Shown here: positions 8,234 through 17,129 of the stretch, in pieces
Layout: every line of letters begins with the position of its first letter
Numbering within the stretch: the first letter of the stretch is position 1
NCBI RefSeq assembly: GCF_008763945.1
Contig: NZ_VTQH01000002.1
Coordinates: forward strand, 219,657-283,656
DNA length: 64,000 nt
DNA from: Microbacterium testaceum StLB037
Lineage (GTDB): Bacteria > Actinomycetota > Actinomycetes > Actinomycetales > Microbacteriaceae
Direction of reading: 5' to 3'
The notes under the pieces: generated by a model
What the model was told of the DNA's origin: nothing
The model's database searches: none
What the model saw: only the letters and a program-made list of their open reading frames with translations
Position numbers and translations under genes: made by a program

Positions 8234-8764
8234 TCAGCGGCGCGACCACCCGTATCGCGCCGCGAGGGCGGAGGCGACGGCGTCGAAGCGCGTGCGGTCC
8301 AGGGCGGCCGCCTCGCGCCGCATGCCCGCGTCATGTACCAGATAGAGCTGCTCGATGTCGACCCACGAGGGGCGGCGCTGGGGGTCCCACTCCCCCGTTC
8401 CCAGGGACAGGTACTGTCGGTCGCCGTCGTGCGGCTTGCTCGTCAGTCGTACGGCGTACGAGCGGGTGGCATCCGCTCGACCGATGACGAGGACGGGTCG
8501 GTCCTTGCCGCGCCCGTCGCGCTCTTCGTACGGAACCCACGTCCACACGATCTCGCCGCCGTCGGGGGCGTTGTCGCGTTCGGGTGCGTACGACAGCGTC
8601 AGGCGCTTCGGCGGGGCGATCTCCACCGTCTCGGTCGCTGGGGGCGCACTCGGCCGCGACGCGGGACGCGCGGGGGCGGAGCGGCGCGCGGGCGGGGCCG
8701 TCGGTGTGGAACGGAACATGCCCAGGACGGTGGACAGCAGACGAGACGCGGTACCCATACCCAC
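8234..8764 (-). CDS. MazF/PemK-type toxin-fold protein, solitary
   Basis: A 176-residue protein. The N-terminal 50 residues are Pro/Ala-rich and likely disordered. The C-terminal part has the PemK/MazF barrel: GEIVWTWVPYEERDGRGKDRPVLVIGR, then YAVRLTSKPHD and a late Trp-Val-Asp strand. The family's Arg-Pro-Val strand is present. Classical MazF is an mRNA interferase, but no antitoxin gene is adjacent, and this extended stand-alone type is widespread in actinobacteria with unproven activity. A TAGGGT hexamer 6 nt before the ATG suggests a leaderless transcript and supports the start at 8764. Confidence 0.75.
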   Translation of the reverse strand: MGMGTASRLLSTVLGMFRSTPTAPPARRSAPARPASRPSAPPATETVEIAPPKRLTLSYAPERDNAPDGGEIVWTWVPYEERDGRGKDRPVLVIGRADATRSYAVRLTSKPHDGDRQYLSLGTGEWDPQRRPSWVDIEQLYLVHDAGMRREAAALDRTRFDAVASALAARYGWSRR

Positions 8765-8778
8765 ACCCTAGGCACGCG

Positions 8779-8816
8779 GAACGGGGCGCCGCCGACGAAT
8801 CGGCGACGCCCCGTTC
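8779..8816. terminator. Strong hairpin downstream of amtB
   Basis: GAACGGGGCG and CGCCGA pair with TCGGCG and CGCCCCGTTC around a CGAA loop, with one mismatch. It separates amtB from the MazF-like gene; both are on the minus strand. No T run follows. Confidence 0.75.
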
Positions 8817-8831
8817 GGGGTGAGGCGGGTG

Positions 8832-10106
8832 TCAGCCGCGGACGTCGGAGAGGACGTAGCCCTCTTCGCCGTGCACGACGGTGTCGATGCCCGCGATCTC
8901 GTCCTCGTTCTTGACGCGGAAGCCGATGGTCTTCTCGATCGCGAAGCCGATGGCGAAGGCGAGCACGAACGAGTACGCCAGCACCGCGAAGGCCGCGATC
9001 GCCTGGACGATCAGCTGGTTCAGCGAACCGCTGTAGATGAGGCCCGAGCCGTTGGCGAAGAAGCCGAGGTACAGCGTTCCGATCAGACCACCCACGAGGT
9101 GGATGCCGACGACGTCCAGCGAGTCGTCGAAGCCGAGCTTGAACTTCAGCTCGATGGCCAGCGCGCAGACGGCTCCGGCGACGAGGCCGAGGACGATCGC
9201 CCAGAAGGGCGTGAGGGCGGCGCAGGCCGGGGTGATGGCGACCAGACCCGCGACCGCACCGGAGGCGGCGCCGACCGAGGTGGGCTTGCCGTCCTTGACC
9301 TTCTCGACGATCAGCCAGGCGAGCAGGGCTGCGGCGGGAGCGGCGATGGTGTTGACGAACGCGAGAGCGGCGGTGCCGTCGGCGGCGAGCTCGGAGCCGG
9401 CGTTGAAGCCGAACCAGCCGAACCACAGCAGGCCCGCGCCGAGCAGGACGAACGGCGGGTTGTGGGGGACGTGGGCGCCCTTCTGGAAGCCGACGCGCTT
9501 GCCCAGGACCAGGGCCAGGGCGAGAGCGGCCGCACCGGCGTTGATGTGGACCGCCGTACCACCGGCGAAGTCGATCGCGCCGACGCCGAAGACGTCCTGC
9601 AGACCGTGGGTGATCCAACCGCCGTAGCTGAAGGTGCCGTCCTCGGCGAGGCCGAAGTTGAAGACCCAGCTCGCGACCGGGAAGTAGACCACCGTCGCCC
9701 AGATGCCGGCGAAGATCATCCACGCGCCGAACTTGGCGCGGTCGGCGATGGCGCCGGAGACGAGGGCGACCGTGATGATCGCGAAGGTGGCCTGGAAGGC
9801 GACGAAGGCGAGCGGCGGGTAAGCGGCGCCCTCCGGCGTCTCGAGGACACCCGAGAGGCTCAGCTCGTTGAAGTCGATCAGCCAGGGGACGTTGGTGGTG
9901 CCGGCCTCGGTCGCGGGGAACGCGATCGCGTAGCCGTAGAGCACCCACAGGACGCCCATCAGACCCATCGCGCCGAAGCTCATCATCATCATGCTGATGA
10001 CGCTCTTGGCCTTGACGAGTCCGCCGTAGAAGAACGCGAGTCCTGGCGTCATCAGCAGCACGAGGGCGGCTGCTATCAGGATGAATGCGGTGTTGCCTTG
10101 ATCCAT
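8832..10106 (-). CDS. amtB: Ammonium transporter
   Basis: A 424-residue Amt/Rh-family channel with 11 hydrophobic segments. It begins MDQGNTAFILIAAALVLLMTPGLAFFYGG, the family signature, followed by DFAGGTAVHINAGAAALALALVLG and the late VVGIHLVGGLIGTL segment that carries the second pore His. It moves ammonium/ammonia across the membrane when nitrogen is scarce. No glnK or glnD lies next to it, unlike the usual amtB-glnK pair. A GlnR half-box is present upstream (10195-10210), so it is likely induced under nitrogen limitation together with glnA at 48.6 kb. Confidence 0.96.
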   Translation of the reverse strand: MDQGNTAFILIAAALVLLMTPGLAFFYGGLVKAKSVISMMMMSFGAMGLMGVLWVLYGYAIAFPATEAGTTNVPWLIDFNELSLSGVLETPEGAAYPPLAFVAFQATFAIITVALVSGAIADRAKFGAWMIFAGIWATVVYFPVASWVFNFGLAEDGTFSYGGWITHGLQDVFGVGAIDFAGGTAVHINAGAAALALALVLGKRVGFQKGAHVPHNPPFVLLGAGLLWFGWFGFNAGSELAADGTAALAFVNTIAAPAAALLAWLIVEKVKDGKPTSVGAASGAVAGLVAITPACAALTPFWAIVLGLVAGAVCALAIELKFKLGFDDSLDVVGIHLVGGLIGTLYLGFFANGSGLIYSGSLNQLIVQAIAAFAVLAYSFVLAFAIGFAIEKTIGFRVKNEDEIAGIDTVVHGEEGYVLSDVRG

Positions 10107-10194
10107 CTCGGAGGGAACCTCTCTGCAGGGACGCAGGTAAAGCGTCGGGTCCCCTCAGTGTTCCCAGCCCCGGTTCCGTCGTCGTTCGCCCCGT

Positions 10195-10210
10195 GTTTCG
10201 GACGTGTTAC
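10195..10210 (-). promoter_or_regulatory. GlnR box upstream of amtB
   Basis: Minus strand GTAAC-n6-GAAAC, an exact half of the actinobacterial GlnR consensus, 89 nt before the amtB start. The same half-box precedes glnA. Confidence 0.75.
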
Positions 10211-10271
10211 AGGCGGCCCGTTCCGGTAAACATCGCGTTTCGTGCGCCCGCGAACCGGTGATGAAGGCCGC

Positions 10272-11309
10272 TCAGGAATGCGTCAGGGCGACCAGTCGCG
10301 ACACTGCGCGCAGGTACTTCTTGCGGTAGCCCCCGCCCAGCATCTCGTCGCTGAACACGGTGTTCAGCGGCACGCCGGTCGCGCGGATCGGGATCTGCGC
10401 GTCGTAGGCGCGGTCGACGAACGCCACCAGGCGCAGGGCGGCCGACTGGTCGTGCAGCACCTGCACGTCGCGCAGGCCGATCACGTCGACCCCGTCGATC
10501 AGACGGATGAAGCGGGACGGGTGCACGCGTGCCAGGTGGCCGACGAGGTCGGAGAAGGCGTCGTCGGATGCCACGGAGCCCGAGGCCGCGGCATCCATCG
10601 CCTCTCGATATCCCTCGTCGGACAGCACCTTCGCCTCGCCGTCGATCGCGCGCTGGCGGAAGTCGGTGCCGTCGATGCGGATCGTGCGGAAGCTGTCGGA
10701 CATCGACTGGATCTCGCGCAGGAAGTCCTGGGCGGCGAAGCGCCCCTCGCCCAGCGCGTTCGGCGGGGTGTTCGAGGTCGCGGCGAGCCGGGTTCCGGAT
10801 GCCACGAGCTCGCCGAGCAGGCGCGTCATGACCATCGTGTCGCCCGGGTCGTCGAGTTCGAACTCGTCGATGCAGAGCAGATCGGAGCCGCGGAAGAGCT
10901 CGACGGCCTTGGCGTAGCCGAGCACGCCGACGAGGGCGGTGTACTCGATGAACGAACCGAAGTACTTCCGGCGGGCGGGCATGGCGTGGTAGATAGAGGC
11001 CAGGAGGTGGGTCTTCCCGACGCCGAAGCCGCCGTCGAGGTACACGCCGGGCTTGACGGGGGCGACCTTCTCGGCGCGGCGGAAGAAGCCGCCCTTCTTG
11101 GCGGGGGCGGACTGCTTCCCCGCGAACTGCTGCAGCAGTTCTTTCGCCTCCTGCTGCGAGGGGTAGGCGTCGTCGGCGCGGTACGACTCGAACGTCGCGC
11201 CATTGAACTGCGGCGGCGGAACGAGGGCGTTCACCATCTCGGCACCCGAGACCGCGGGATCGCGCTCGGTGAGGTGGATGAGGCCGGTCGTGGCGGGAGT
11301 GGAGGTCAT
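10272..11309 (-). CDS. zapE: ZapE/AFG1-family ATPase
   Basis: A 345-residue AAA-type ATPase. Walker A is [11 protein letters not shown] and Walker B is [15 protein letters not shown], followed by the sensor segment [18 protein letters not shown]. These are diagnostic for the AFG1/ZapE family. In proteobacteria ZapE associates with the Z ring; the mitochondrial homologue aids respiratory complex quality control. The function in actinomycetes is unproven. The ATG at 11309 is preceded by AGGA; the frame upstream overlaps the sulfurtransferase promoter and lacks conservation. It diverges from the rhodanese gene. Confidence 0.9.
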   Translation of the reverse strand: MTSTPATTGLIHLTERDPAVSGAEMVNALVPPPQFNGATFESYRADDAYPSQQEAKELLQQFAGKQSAPAKKGGFFRRAEKVAPVKPGVYLDGGFGVGKTHLLASIYHAMPARRKYFGSFIEYTALVGVLGYAKAVELFRGSDLLCIDEFELDDPGDTMVMTRLLGELVASGTRLAATSNTPPNALGEGRFAAQDFLREIQSMSDSFRTIRIDGTDFRQRAIDGEAKVLSDEGYREAMDAAASGSVASDDAFSDLVGHLARVHPSRFIRLIDGVDVIGLRDVQVLHDQSAALRLVAFVDRAYDAQIPIRATGVPLNTVFSDEMLGGGYRKKYLRAVSRLVALTHS

Positions 11310-11427
11310 GGCCGTCCTGTGTCCAAGTCTTACGGGGAGGGTGCGTGCCCCATGCCGCGGATCTAGGGTCGATGGTGCGGTGTCCACCCTATGCCGCGCC
11401 ATCCACCGCCTTGACCGAGGAGCATCC

Positions 11428-12330
11428 GTGACCGTCGAGTTCGACACCACGTCCCCCAAGTTCGCCGACTACGCCGAGCCCGGCCGGCTCGTCACGGGTG
11501 AATGGCTGCAGCAGCGTCTCGGTCAGCCCGGCCTCGTGGTCGTGGAATCCGACGAAGACGTGCTGCTCTACGAGACGGGCCACATCCCCGGCGCCGTGAA
11601 GGTCGACTGGCACACCGAGTTGAACGACCCGGTCGTGCGCGACTACGTCGACGGCGAGGGCTTCGCGAAGCTGCTGAGCAGCAAGGGCATCTCGCGCGAC
11701 GACACCGTGGTGATCTACGGCGACAAGAACAACTGGTGGGCCGCGTACGCCCTGTGGGTCTTCTCGCTCTTCGGTCACGACGACGTGCGTCTGCTCGACG
11801 GCGGCCGTGACAAGTGGATCGCCGAGGGCCGCCCGATCACCACCGACAAGACGGTCGTCGAGGCCACGGACTACCCGGTCGTCGAGCGCGACGACTCGGT
11901 GCTGCGCGCGTACAAGGACGACGTGCTCGCTCACCTCGGCAACCCCCTCATCGACGTGCGCTCCCCCGAGGAGTATTCGGGCGAGCGGACCACCGCCCCC
12001 GCCTACCCCGAGGAGGGCGCCCTGCGCGCCGGCCACATCCCGAGCGCGCAGAGCGTGCCGTGGGGCAAGGCGGTCGCCGAGGACGGCGGCTTCAAGTCGC
12101 GCGCGGAGCTCGACGCGATCTACCGCGACGGCGCGGGTCTGGCCGACGGTGACAAGATCGTCGCGTATTGCCGCATCGGCGAGCGTTCGAGCCACACCTG
12201 GTTCGTGCTGAAGCACCTGCTCGGTTTCGACGACGTGCGCAACTACGACGGCTCGTGGACCGAGTGGGGCAGCGCGGTGCGCGTGCCGATCGTCTCGGGT
12301 TCCGAGCCCGGCGAGGTCCCCGGACGCTGA
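11428..12330 (+). CDS. sseA: Thiosulfate/3-mercaptopyruvate sulfurtransferase (two-domain rhodanese)
   Basis: A 300-residue tandem rhodanese. The N-terminal inactive domain holds [14 protein letters not shown] and [17 protein letters not shown]. The C-terminal domain has [10 protein letters not shown] and the active loop [12 protein letters not shown] with the persulfide-forming Cys. It transfers sulfane sulfur to cyanide or other thiophilic acceptors. The GTG at 11428 has GAGGAG 6 nt upstream. It is followed 34 nt later by a SufE-type gene, which suggests that persulfide sulfur is passed on, as in the conserved actinobacterial sseA-sufE pair. The symbol follows common actinobacterial usage. 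Confidence 0.9.
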   Translation: MTVEFDTTSPKFADYAEPGRLVTGEWLQQRLGQPGLVVVESDEDVLLYETGHIPGAVKVDWHTELNDPVVRDYVDGEGFAKLLSSKGISRDDTVVIYGDKNNWWAAYALWVFSLFGHDDVRLLDGGRDKWIAEGRPITTDKTVVEATDYPVVERDDSVLRAYKDDVLAHLGNPLIDVRSPEEYSGERTTAPAYPEEGALRAGHIPSAQSVPWGKAVAEDGGFKSRAELDAIYRDGAGLADGDKIVAYCRIGERSSHTWFVLKHLLGFDDVRNYDGSWTEWGSAVRVPIVSGSEPGEVPGR

Positions 12331-12364
12331 GCCGGCTCGTCGCGGGCGTGGGAGGATGACGGTG

Positions 12365-12805
12365 ATGACCGACAACGCCCTCCCCGCCCGCCTCGCCGAG
12401 ATCCGCGACGAGTTCCTCGAGCTCGACGAGCCCGACCGCTTGCAGCTGCTGCTGGAGTTCTCGCAGGAGCTGCCCGAGGTGCCGGCCGACCTGGCCGATC
12501 ACCCCGAGCTGCGTGAGCGCGTCGTGGAGTGCCAGTCCCCCGTCTTCATCATCGTCACGGTCGACGATGACGATCGAGTCGCGATGCACGCCACGGCCCC
12601 GGCCGAGGCACCGACCACTCGCGGCTTCGCCAGCATCCTCGCGCAGGGACTCACCGGCCTCGGCGCCGACGAGGTGCTCGCCGTGCCCGACGACTTCCCG
12701 CAGAGCATCGGCCTCACCCGCGCCGTGAGCCCGCTGCGCATCGCCGGCATGACCGGCATGCTCATGCGCGCCAAGCGCCAGGTGCGCGCGAAGCGCGAGG
12801 CCTGA
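12365..12805 (+). CDS. sufE: SufE-family sulfur acceptor protein
   Basis: A 146-residue SufE/CsdE-type protein. The conserved loop RVVECQSPVFI carries the acceptor Cys that takes persulfide sulfur from a desulfurase or, in this context, from the neighbouring rhodanese. Later GFASILAQGLTGLGADEVLAVPDDF matches the family's helical part. The ATG at 12365 is preferred because GGAGG lies 9 nt before it; the ATG at 12356 directly abuts GGAGG. It sits in an operon with the sulfurtransferase. It probably feeds Fe-S or thiol metabolism; no suf cluster is in the window. Confidence 0.88.
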   Translation: MTDNALPARLAEIRDEFLELDEPDRLQLLLEFSQELPEVPADLADHPELRERVVECQSPVFIIVTVDDDDRVAMHATAPAEAPTTRGFASILAQGLTGLGADEVLAVPDDFPQSIGLTRAVSPLRIAGMTGMLMRAKRQVRAKREA

Positions 12806-12838
12806 GCCTTCCGCTCCGCCGGGGCTCGGCATCCCGGA

Positions 12839-14044
12839 TCAACTTCGGGCGAGTCCCTGGCGTCGTACCCAATCCTGGATCGCGGTGCTCCAGCGCGTCT
12901 CGTCGTAGTTCCAGAGCTTCGTGTGGCGGGCGATCGAGAACGTCTCCATCGTCACCAGATCGGGGCGTGCGTCCGCGAGCGCGTGCGAGGCGTCCGAGGG
13001 GACGAACCCGTCGTCGTCGCTGTGGAGGATGAGCACCGGATGCCGCAGCTCGGCGGACCGCGCGACGCCGTCGAGGCGGTCGAGGGGTATCGGTTCGCCG
13101 CTGCGCAACGCGGCGGCTCCCCAGGTGGAGCCGAGCGTGCGTTGGGCCAGAGCGATCACCGGTTGCGGCAGGCGCATGGCGCGGCCCTGGAACCGCAGTA
13201 CCGTGCGCCAGTCGACCACGGGCGAGTCGAGCACGAGCCCGGCGATGACGTCGGCGTGCGGCGACTCGAGGGCGGCCTGCAGCGACAGCGCTCCGCCCAT
13301 CGACCAGCCCATCAGGAGCACGCGGCGAGCCCCGTGGCGACGGGCATAGCCGATCGCGGCGTCGACGTCGCGCCACTCGGTCGCGCCCAGGGCGTAGGTG
13401 CCCGAGGGGCTGCGGGGAGCGTCGCCGTCGTTGCGGTACGACACCACCAGGCTCGTGATGCCGAGCGCGTGGAAGGCCGGAACCGCGCGCAGGGTCTCGG
13501 ACCGGGTCGTGCCGCGCCCGTGCACCTGCACGACCCACACGTCGGTGTCGACGTCCGCCGGGAATTCCCACGCCGGGCAGGCCCCGACGCCGGTGTCGAT
13601 GTCGAGCGCGTGGAACGGGAGCAGGAGGTCTTCGGGTCGGTCGAAGTACCAGCCGCTGAAGGCGGCCTCGGCGGCGAGGTCTCCGTCGGCGGGCACGTGC
13701 GTGAGGAGCTTGCGGGTGACGGTTTCCGCGTCTTCGCTCACGATGGAGCCGAGGCGCAGATAGTCGGTCGACCCGACGGTGAACAGGCCGTACCGACCGG
13801 GCAGCGCGGTATCGGGGGTGCGCTCCAGGGTGATGGTCTGCGCGGCGGCGTCGAGCCGCACGATGCGCGTGTCGGGGCGACGCCCCGCGGGCTGGACGAC
13901 CGTGCGCGCCACGCGGAGCGAGACGGCCCCGAGAGCGGTGCCCGAGGCGGCGAGGGCGAGGCCGAGAGCCGACAGGGTGAGGCGCAGGGCGGCGGTCGTG
14001 CGCTGCGATGCGCGAGGACCCGCGGCGCGCCTGGGAGCGTTCAT
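12839..14044 (-). CDS. Membrane-anchored alpha/beta hydrolase
   Basis: A 401-residue protein. Residues about 15-45 form one hydrophobic segment (LRLTLSALGLALAASGTALGAV) that would anchor or export it. The hydrolase domain lies in the C-terminal half: VWVVQVHGRG, nucleophile elbow LLMGWSMGGALSLQ (Ser in GWSMG), acid-region HPVLILHSDDDGFVPSDASHAL and a final SIARHTKLWNY with the likely catalytic His. This resembles prolyl-oligopeptidase/esterase-type hydrolases; the substrate is unknown. Its promoter overlaps that of the divergent DUF3000 gene. Confidence 0.8.
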   Translation of the reverse strand: MNAPRRAAGPRASQRTTAALRLTLSALGLALAASGTALGAVSLRVARTVVQPAGRRPDTRIVRLDAAAQTITLERTPDTALPGRYGLFTVGSTDYLRLGSIVSEDAETVTRKLLTHVPADGDLAAEAAFSGWYFDRPEDLLLPFHALDIDTGVGACPAWEFPADVDTDVWVVQVHGRGTTRSETLRAVPAFHALGITSLVVSYRNDGDAPRSPSGTYALGATEWRDVDAAIGYARRHGARRVLLMGWSMGGALSLQAALESPHADVIAGLVLDSPVVDWRTVLRFQGRAMRLPQPVIALAQRTLGSTWGAAALRSGEPIPLDRLDGVARSAELRHPVLILHSDDDGFVPSDASHALADARPDLVTMETFSIARHTKLWNYDETRWSTAIQDWVRRQGLARS

Positions 14045-14053
14045 CGAGGCCTC

Positions 14054-14063
14054 ACTCTAGTCT
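14054..14063. promoter_or_regulatory. Overlapping divergent -10 elements (hydrolase / DUF3000)
   Basis: TAGTCT (plus, 14058-14063) and TAGAGT (minus, 14059-14054) share bases. The plus hexamer is 6 nt from the GTG at 14070, indicating a leaderless DUF3000 transcript. Confidence 0.5.
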
Positions 14064-14069
14064 GTGGCC

Positions 14070-14660
14070 GTGAGTGACCAGCGCCCGGCGGAGGCCGACA
14101 GCCCCTTCGCGCGAGCCGTCGCCGAGGTGCGCGACACGGCGTTCCGCGACGATCTCGTCGTCCGTCAGATCCCGTCGCCCTCCGGCCTCGCCCCGTTCTC
14201 TCTCGCTCTCGCGGGAGACGTGCGGCCCGAGGAGCACGCCACCGATTCCCCCTTCGGGACCGGGCGCTTCATCCTGCTGCACGATCCCGAAGAGCCCGAG
14301 CCCTGGGGCGGCGCGTGGCGCATCGTGTGCTTCGCGCAGGCTCCGCTCGAGCCCGAGATCGGCGTCGATCCCCTGCTGGCCGAGGTCGCCTGGTCGTGGC
14401 TGATCGACGCGCTGGACTCGCGCGGGGCGCAGCGGCACTCGGAGTCGGGCACCGCCACCAAGACCCTCTCCACCGGCTTCGGGGCCCTGGCCGCCCAGGG
14501 CGAGGGGTCGCAGATCGAACTTCGCGCGTCGTGGTCGCCGCGCGGTCCCTTCCGCCCGCACCTCGAGGCGTGGGCGGAGCTCGTGTGCATGCTCGCCGGC
14601 CTCCCCCCGGGGTCGGAGGGCGTCGCTGTTCTCGGAGCCCGGAGGCCCACGCGTGGTTGA
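14070..14660 (+). CDS. DUF3000 domain protein
   Basis: A 196-residue actinobacterial protein of unknown function that typically precedes ribonuclease D. Recognisable segments are DDLVVRQIPSPSGLAPFSLALAGDV, GRFILLHDPEEPEPWGGAWRIVCFAQ and a C-terminal AELVCMLAGLPPGSEGVAVLG. The GTG at 14070 is chosen because TAGTCT ends 6 nt before it, the leaderless spacing seen at several genes here; a GTG at 14064 would add two residues. Its 3' end overlaps the RNase D start by 8 nt, so the two are translationally coupled. No catalytic motif is visible. Confidence 0.85.
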   Translation: MSDQRPAEADSPFARAVAEVRDTAFRDDLVVRQIPSPSGLAPFSLALAGDVRPEEHATDSPFGTGRFILLHDPEEPEPWGGAWRIVCFAQAPLEPEIGVDPLLAEVAWSWLIDALDSRGAQRHSESGTATKTLSTGFGALAAQGEGSQIELRASWSPRGPFRPHLEAWAELVCMLAGLPPGSEGVAVLGARRPTRG

Positions 14661-15849
14661 GTACATCGTCATCGAGGATGCCGAGAGCTTCCTCGCCGCT
14701 TGCGAGACCCTGGCCGCGGGGAGCGGTCCCGTCGCGGTCGACGTCGAGCGCGCCTCGGGCTTCCGCTACTCGCAGCGCGCCTACCTGATCCAGGTGTTCC
14801 GCCGCGAGGCCGGGGTGTTCCTGTTCGACCCCTCGACGATCGAGGATTTTTCGCCGCTGCAGGCCGCCATCGGCGACGTCGAGTGGGTCTTCCACGCCGC
14901 GAGCCAGGACCTGCCGTCGCTGCGCGAGCGGGGCCTCGAGCCCCCGCGCATCTTCGACACCGAGCTGGGCTCGCGCCTTCTCGGTCACGAGCGCGTGGGC
15001 CTGGGCGCCGTCGTCGAGCAGACGCTCGGCATCACCCTGGCCAAGGCCCACTCGGCCGCGGACTGGTCGACGCGCCCGCTGCCGGCATCCTGGCTCGAGT
15101 ACGCCGCTCTCGACGTCGAGCACCTCGTCGACGTCCGCGACGTGCTCGACGCGGAGCTGACCGAGCAGGGCAAGACCGAGATCGCCCGCCAGGAGTTCCA
15201 GGCCGTCCTCGACCGCGAGCCCAAGCCGCCGCGCGATGACCCGTGGCGACGGCTCAGCGGCCTGCACAGCGTGCGCGGCCGCCGCTCCCTGGCCGTCGCG
15301 CGGTCGCTCTGGCAGGCGCGCGAGGACTACGCCCGCGAGCAGGACATCGCTCCGGGCCGGCTCGTTCCCGACCGTGCCCTCGTGGCCGCGGTGCTCGCCG
15401 ACCCGCAGACCAAGCAGGCGCTCGCGGGCGTGAAGGAGTTCAACGGTCGAGCGAGCCGCACGCAGCTCGACCGGTGGTGGAACGCGATCGTCGCCGGTCG
15501 CGAGTCGACCGATCTGCCCGCCGACCGCGTACCCAGCGACACCCTTCCCCCGCCGCGAGCGTGGGCGGACCGCAACCCCGAGGCCGACCGGCGGCTGAAG
15601 AAAGCCCGGCCCGCCGTCGAAGCGCGCGCGGAAGAGCTGCGGATGCCGACCGAGAACCTCCTCACCCCCGAGACGCTGCGCCGCGTGGCGTGGGCGCCGC
15701 CGGCGGAGACGACGGTCGAGGCGGTCGGCGCGGCTCTCGCAGAGCTCGGCGCTCGCCCCTGGCAGATTGACCAGACTGCACAGGTGATCGTCGATAGCTT
15801 TGTAGCTTCCCTCAACGCGGACGACGACGGGTCTGCCACGGATTCGTAG
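14653..15849 (+). CDS. rnd: Ribonuclease D (DEDD exonuclease with HRDC domain)
   Basis: A 398-residue 3'-5' exoribonuclease for tRNA and stable RNA trimming. The DEDD exonuclease domain spans about 1-190: AVDVERASGFRYSQRAYLIQV (Asp and Glu metal ligands), WVFHAASQDLPSL and EYAALDVEHLVDVRDVL (last Asp). An HRDC domain follows (about 215-290, LHSVRGRRSLAVARSLWQAREDYA). The C-terminal 100 residues form the extension common in actinobacterial RNase D. The GTG at 14653 overlaps the DUF3000 stop. It uses a GTG with no separate ribosome site, consistent with coupling. Confidence 0.93.
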   Translation: MVEYIVIEDAESFLAACETLAAGSGPVAVDVERASGFRYSQRAYLIQVFRREAGVFLFDPSTIEDFSPLQAAIGDVEWVFHAASQDLPSLRERGLEPPRIFDTELGSRLLGHERVGLGAVVEQTLGITLAKAHSAADWSTRPLPASWLEYAALDVEHLVDVRDVLDAELTEQGKTEIARQEFQAVLDREPKPPRDDPWRRLSGLHSVRGRRSLAVARSLWQAREDYAREQDIAPGRLVPDRALVAAVLADPQTKQALAGVKEFNGRASRTQLDRWWNAIVAGRESTDLPADRVPSDTLPPPRAWADRNPEADRRLKKARPAVEARAEELRMPTENLLTPETLRRVAWAPPAETTVEAVGAALAELGARPWQIDQTAQVIVDSFVASLNADDDGSATDS

Positions 15850-15920
15850 GTTCGGACAACCGATTTATTCCGTCGAATCCGCCTTCCTAGGCTGGGGTCA
15901 TCCCAAACAATGGAGGCAGA

Positions 15921-17129
15921 GTGGCCGAGATGACGGACGTCTTCTTCGTCGATGGAATGCGCACCCCGTTCGGGCGCGCCGGCGAAAAGGGCATGTACTG
16001 GAATACGCGCGCCGACGATCTGGTGGTCAAGGCGATCATCGGTCTGATGGAGCGCAACGGCGACGTGCCGAAGGACCGGATCGACGACGTGGCGATCGCC
16101 GCGACGTCGCAGACCGGTGACCAGGGGCTCACCCTGGGGCGCACGGCGGCGATCCTCGCGGGGCTCCCGATGACCGTGCCGGGCCTGGCGATCGAGCGCA
16201 TGTGCGCCGGCGCGATGACGAGCGTCACCACGATGGGCGCCTCGATCGGCGTCGGCATGTACGACCTCGCCCTCGCCGGTGGTGTCGAGCACATGGGCCG
16301 CCACCCCATCGGCGGGAACGTCGACCCCAACCCCCGCTTCGTGGCCGAGAAGCTCGTCGACCCGGGCGCGTTGAACATGGGTGTCACCGCCGAGCGCATC
16401 CACGACCGTTTCCCGCACCTCACGAAGGAGCGCGCGGACCGCTTCGGTGTCGCCAGCCAGCACAAGGTGCAGGCCGCGTACGACGCGAGCAAGATCCAGC
16501 CCGACCTCGTGCCCGTGGCCGTGAAGAACGCCGAGGGCGCCTGGGGCCTCGCCACCGAGGACGAGGGGCGCCGCCCCGAGACCACGCTCGAGGGTCTCGC
16601 GACGCTCAAGACCCCGTTCCGTCCCCACGGACGCGTCACGGCCGGCACGTCGTCGCCCCTCACGGACGGTGCGACCATCAGCCTGCTCGCGGGCGGCGAC
16701 GCCGTGAAGGAGTTCGGTCTGGCGCCCAAGATGCGCATGGTCTCGTTCGCGTTCGCCGGCGTCGAGCCCGAGATCATGGGCATCGGCCCCATCCCCTCGA
16801 CCGAGAAGGCCCTCAAGAAGGCCGGACTCACGATCGACGACATCGGCCTGTTCGAGCTCAACGAGGCGTTCGCCATCCAGGTGATCTCGCTGCTCGATCA
16901 CTTCGGCATCGCCGACGACGACCCGCGCGTGAATCCCTGGGGCGGCGCCATCGCCCTGGGCCACCCGCTCGCGGCATCCGGAGTCCGTCTCATGATCCAG
17001 CTGGCGGCGCAGTTCGCCGAGCGTCCCGACGTGCGCTACGGCCTGACGGCCATGTGCGTGGGGCTGGGCCAGGGCGGCTCGGTCATCTGGGAGAACCCGT
17101 TCTTCGACGGAAAGAAGAAGCGCAAGTGA
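15921..17129 (+). CDS. fadA: Acetyl-CoA acyltransferase (thiolase)
   Basis: A 402-residue thiolase, the last step of beta-oxidation. The nucleophilic Cys lies in ERMCAGAMTS, the active-site loop NEAFAIQ is present, then GGAIALGHPLAASGVR with the catalytic His, and MCVGLGQGGSVIWE with the second Cys. The GTG at 15921 has GGAGG 5 nt upstream; the ATG at 15930 is too far from it. A TAGGCT -10 sits about 26 nt upstream. The stop overlaps the GTG of the downstream multifunctional enzyme by 4 nt (GTGA), so both are made together as a fatty-acid oxidation complex. Confidence 0.95.
   Translation: MAEMTDVFFVDGMRTPFGRAGEKGMYWNTRADDLVVKAIIGLMERNGDVPKDRIDDVAIAATSQTGDQGLTLGRTAAILAGLPMTVPGLAIERMCAGAMTSVTTMGASIGVGMYDLALAGGVEHMGRHPIGGNVDPNPRFVAEKLVDPGALNMGVTAERIHDRFPHLTKERADRFGVASQHKVQAAYDASKIQPDLVPVAVKNAEGAWGLATEDEGRRPETTLEGLATLKTPFRPHGRVTAGTSSPLTDGATISLLAGGDAVKEFGLAPKMRMVSFAFAGVEPEIMGIGPIPSTEKALKKAGLTIDDIGLFELNEAFAIQVISLLDHFGIADDDPRVNPWGGAIALGHPLAASGVRLMIQLAAQFAERPDVRYGLTAMCVGLGQGGSVIWENPFFDGKKKRK

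Noticed and set aside
16202..17125. N-terminal extension of the FadB frame over the thiolase gene
   Set aside because: Arg/Pro-rich shadow of the thiolase in another frame; the coupled GTG at 17126 is the natural start.
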